6,206 nucleotides of DNA from Thermoanaerobaculia bacterium (GTDB lineage: Bacteria > Acidobacteriota > Thermoanaerobaculia > Multivoradales > UBA5704). Positions 6,054 through 6,206 of the stretch are shown piece by piece. The notes under the pieces are model-generated. The model did not search any database. It saw nothing but the letters and a program-made list of their open reading frames with translations, and had not been told where the DNA came from. The DNA lies in assembly GCA_025937035.1 (NCBI GenBank), contig JAICSG010000258.1, positions 1 to 6,206 of the forward strand, in the 5' to 3' direction. The translations under genes were made by a program, and so were the position numbers. How positions within the stretch are numbered: position 1 is the stretch's first letter; every line of letters begins with the position of its first letter.

Positions 6054-6142
6054 GCCCAACCTCTAGATTAACCTCTCGCCGTTTTCCCCAGAATGCCTAT
6101 CGTGGTCGAAGTCGCTCCCTGGGGTTGCTCTCTCCGTTGCCC
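6054..6142 (-). repeat. Candidate attC or attI-type boundary upstream of the lanthipeptide cassette
   Basis: The GTTGGGC box at 6054-6060 (minus strand) fits GTTRRRY exactly and is preceded by GGTTAATCTAGAG, which resembles the usual L'-spacer part of attC sites. About 89 bp upstream lies GGGCAAC (6136-6142), which is RYYYAAC with one mismatch. Between them CCCCAG (minus strand, 6119-6124) pairs perfectly with CTGGGG (6086-6091). The L boxes pair poorly and the stem is asymmetric. It could be a diverged attC, an attI-like site, or only a boundary box. The rest of the sequence to the window's right edge shows no gene. Confidence 0.35.
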
Positions 6143-6206
6143 GTATGTCGTTGATTCTATAAGGCTCTCTGATTCTACGCCTCTTCCGTATCAACGTCAA
6201 CGCCCC

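Larger units (their letters stand above)
5668..6059 (-). mobile_element. Predicted integron gene cassette carrying the lanthipeptide precursor
   Basis: The proposed cassette runs on the minus strand from the TTGGGC of the GTTGGGC box at 6054-6060 to the G of the attC R' box at 5668, about 392 bp. It holds one gene followed by one attC. The left-end box GTTGGGC is the exact complement of the R'' box GCCCAAC of the attC at 5730-5736. In real cassettes these two boxes become the paired outer boxes of the circular form, so a 7/7 match is expected. The leader before the gene is short (32 nt from the box to the ATG), as is usual. No integrase gene, attI or cassette promoter is visible. Confidence 0.65.

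Overview
The window appears to come from a GC-rich bacterium, most likely a member of the Acidobacteriota. The main reason is the large GWxTD/von Willebrand-A protein, whose VWA half and C-terminus have the shape of the 'VWFA-related Acidobacterial domain' family. This is an inference from protein architecture, not from any marker gene.

Left block, about 1-4500, is GC-rich, tightly packed chromosomal backbone. It opens with the C-terminal end of a c-type cytochrome on the + strand. A complete YjbQ/UPF0047 gene follows on the same strand. Converging on it with only a 5-nt gap is a two-gene minus-strand unit: an exported M19 (renal-type) dipeptidase, then an exported GWxTD-Ig-Ig-VWA protein. 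Both minus-strand genes have signal peptides and good Shine-Dalgarno sequences, so they probably act outside the cytoplasm. Whether they share a function is not evident.

Right block, about 4500-6206, is visibly lower in GC and looks like accessory DNA. It holds three small minus-strand genes: an unrecognised soluble protein of about 119 aa, a 109-aa protein with three membrane segments, and a 60-aa peptide. The 60-aa peptide has the leader of a class I lanthipeptide precursor, a GG motif, and a 28-residue core with five Cys, five Ser and two Thr. Between the membrane protein and the peptide lies a 75-bp imperfect inverted repeat at 5662-5736 with all the parts of an integron attC site: terminal R boxes, 6+6-bp L-box stems with one extrahelical base, and an inner hairpin. 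The 7-bp R'' box of this attC is the exact complement of a GTTGGGC box 32 nt upstream of the peptide's start codon. That is the relationship expected between the two ends of one gene cassette.

The main discovery candidate is therefore a lanthipeptide precursor carried as an integron-type mobile cassette of about 392 bp, followed by a small membrane-protein cassette in the same orientation. No modification enzyme, transporter or integrase is visible here. If the cassette is functional, its maturation enzymes would have to act in trans from elsewhere.
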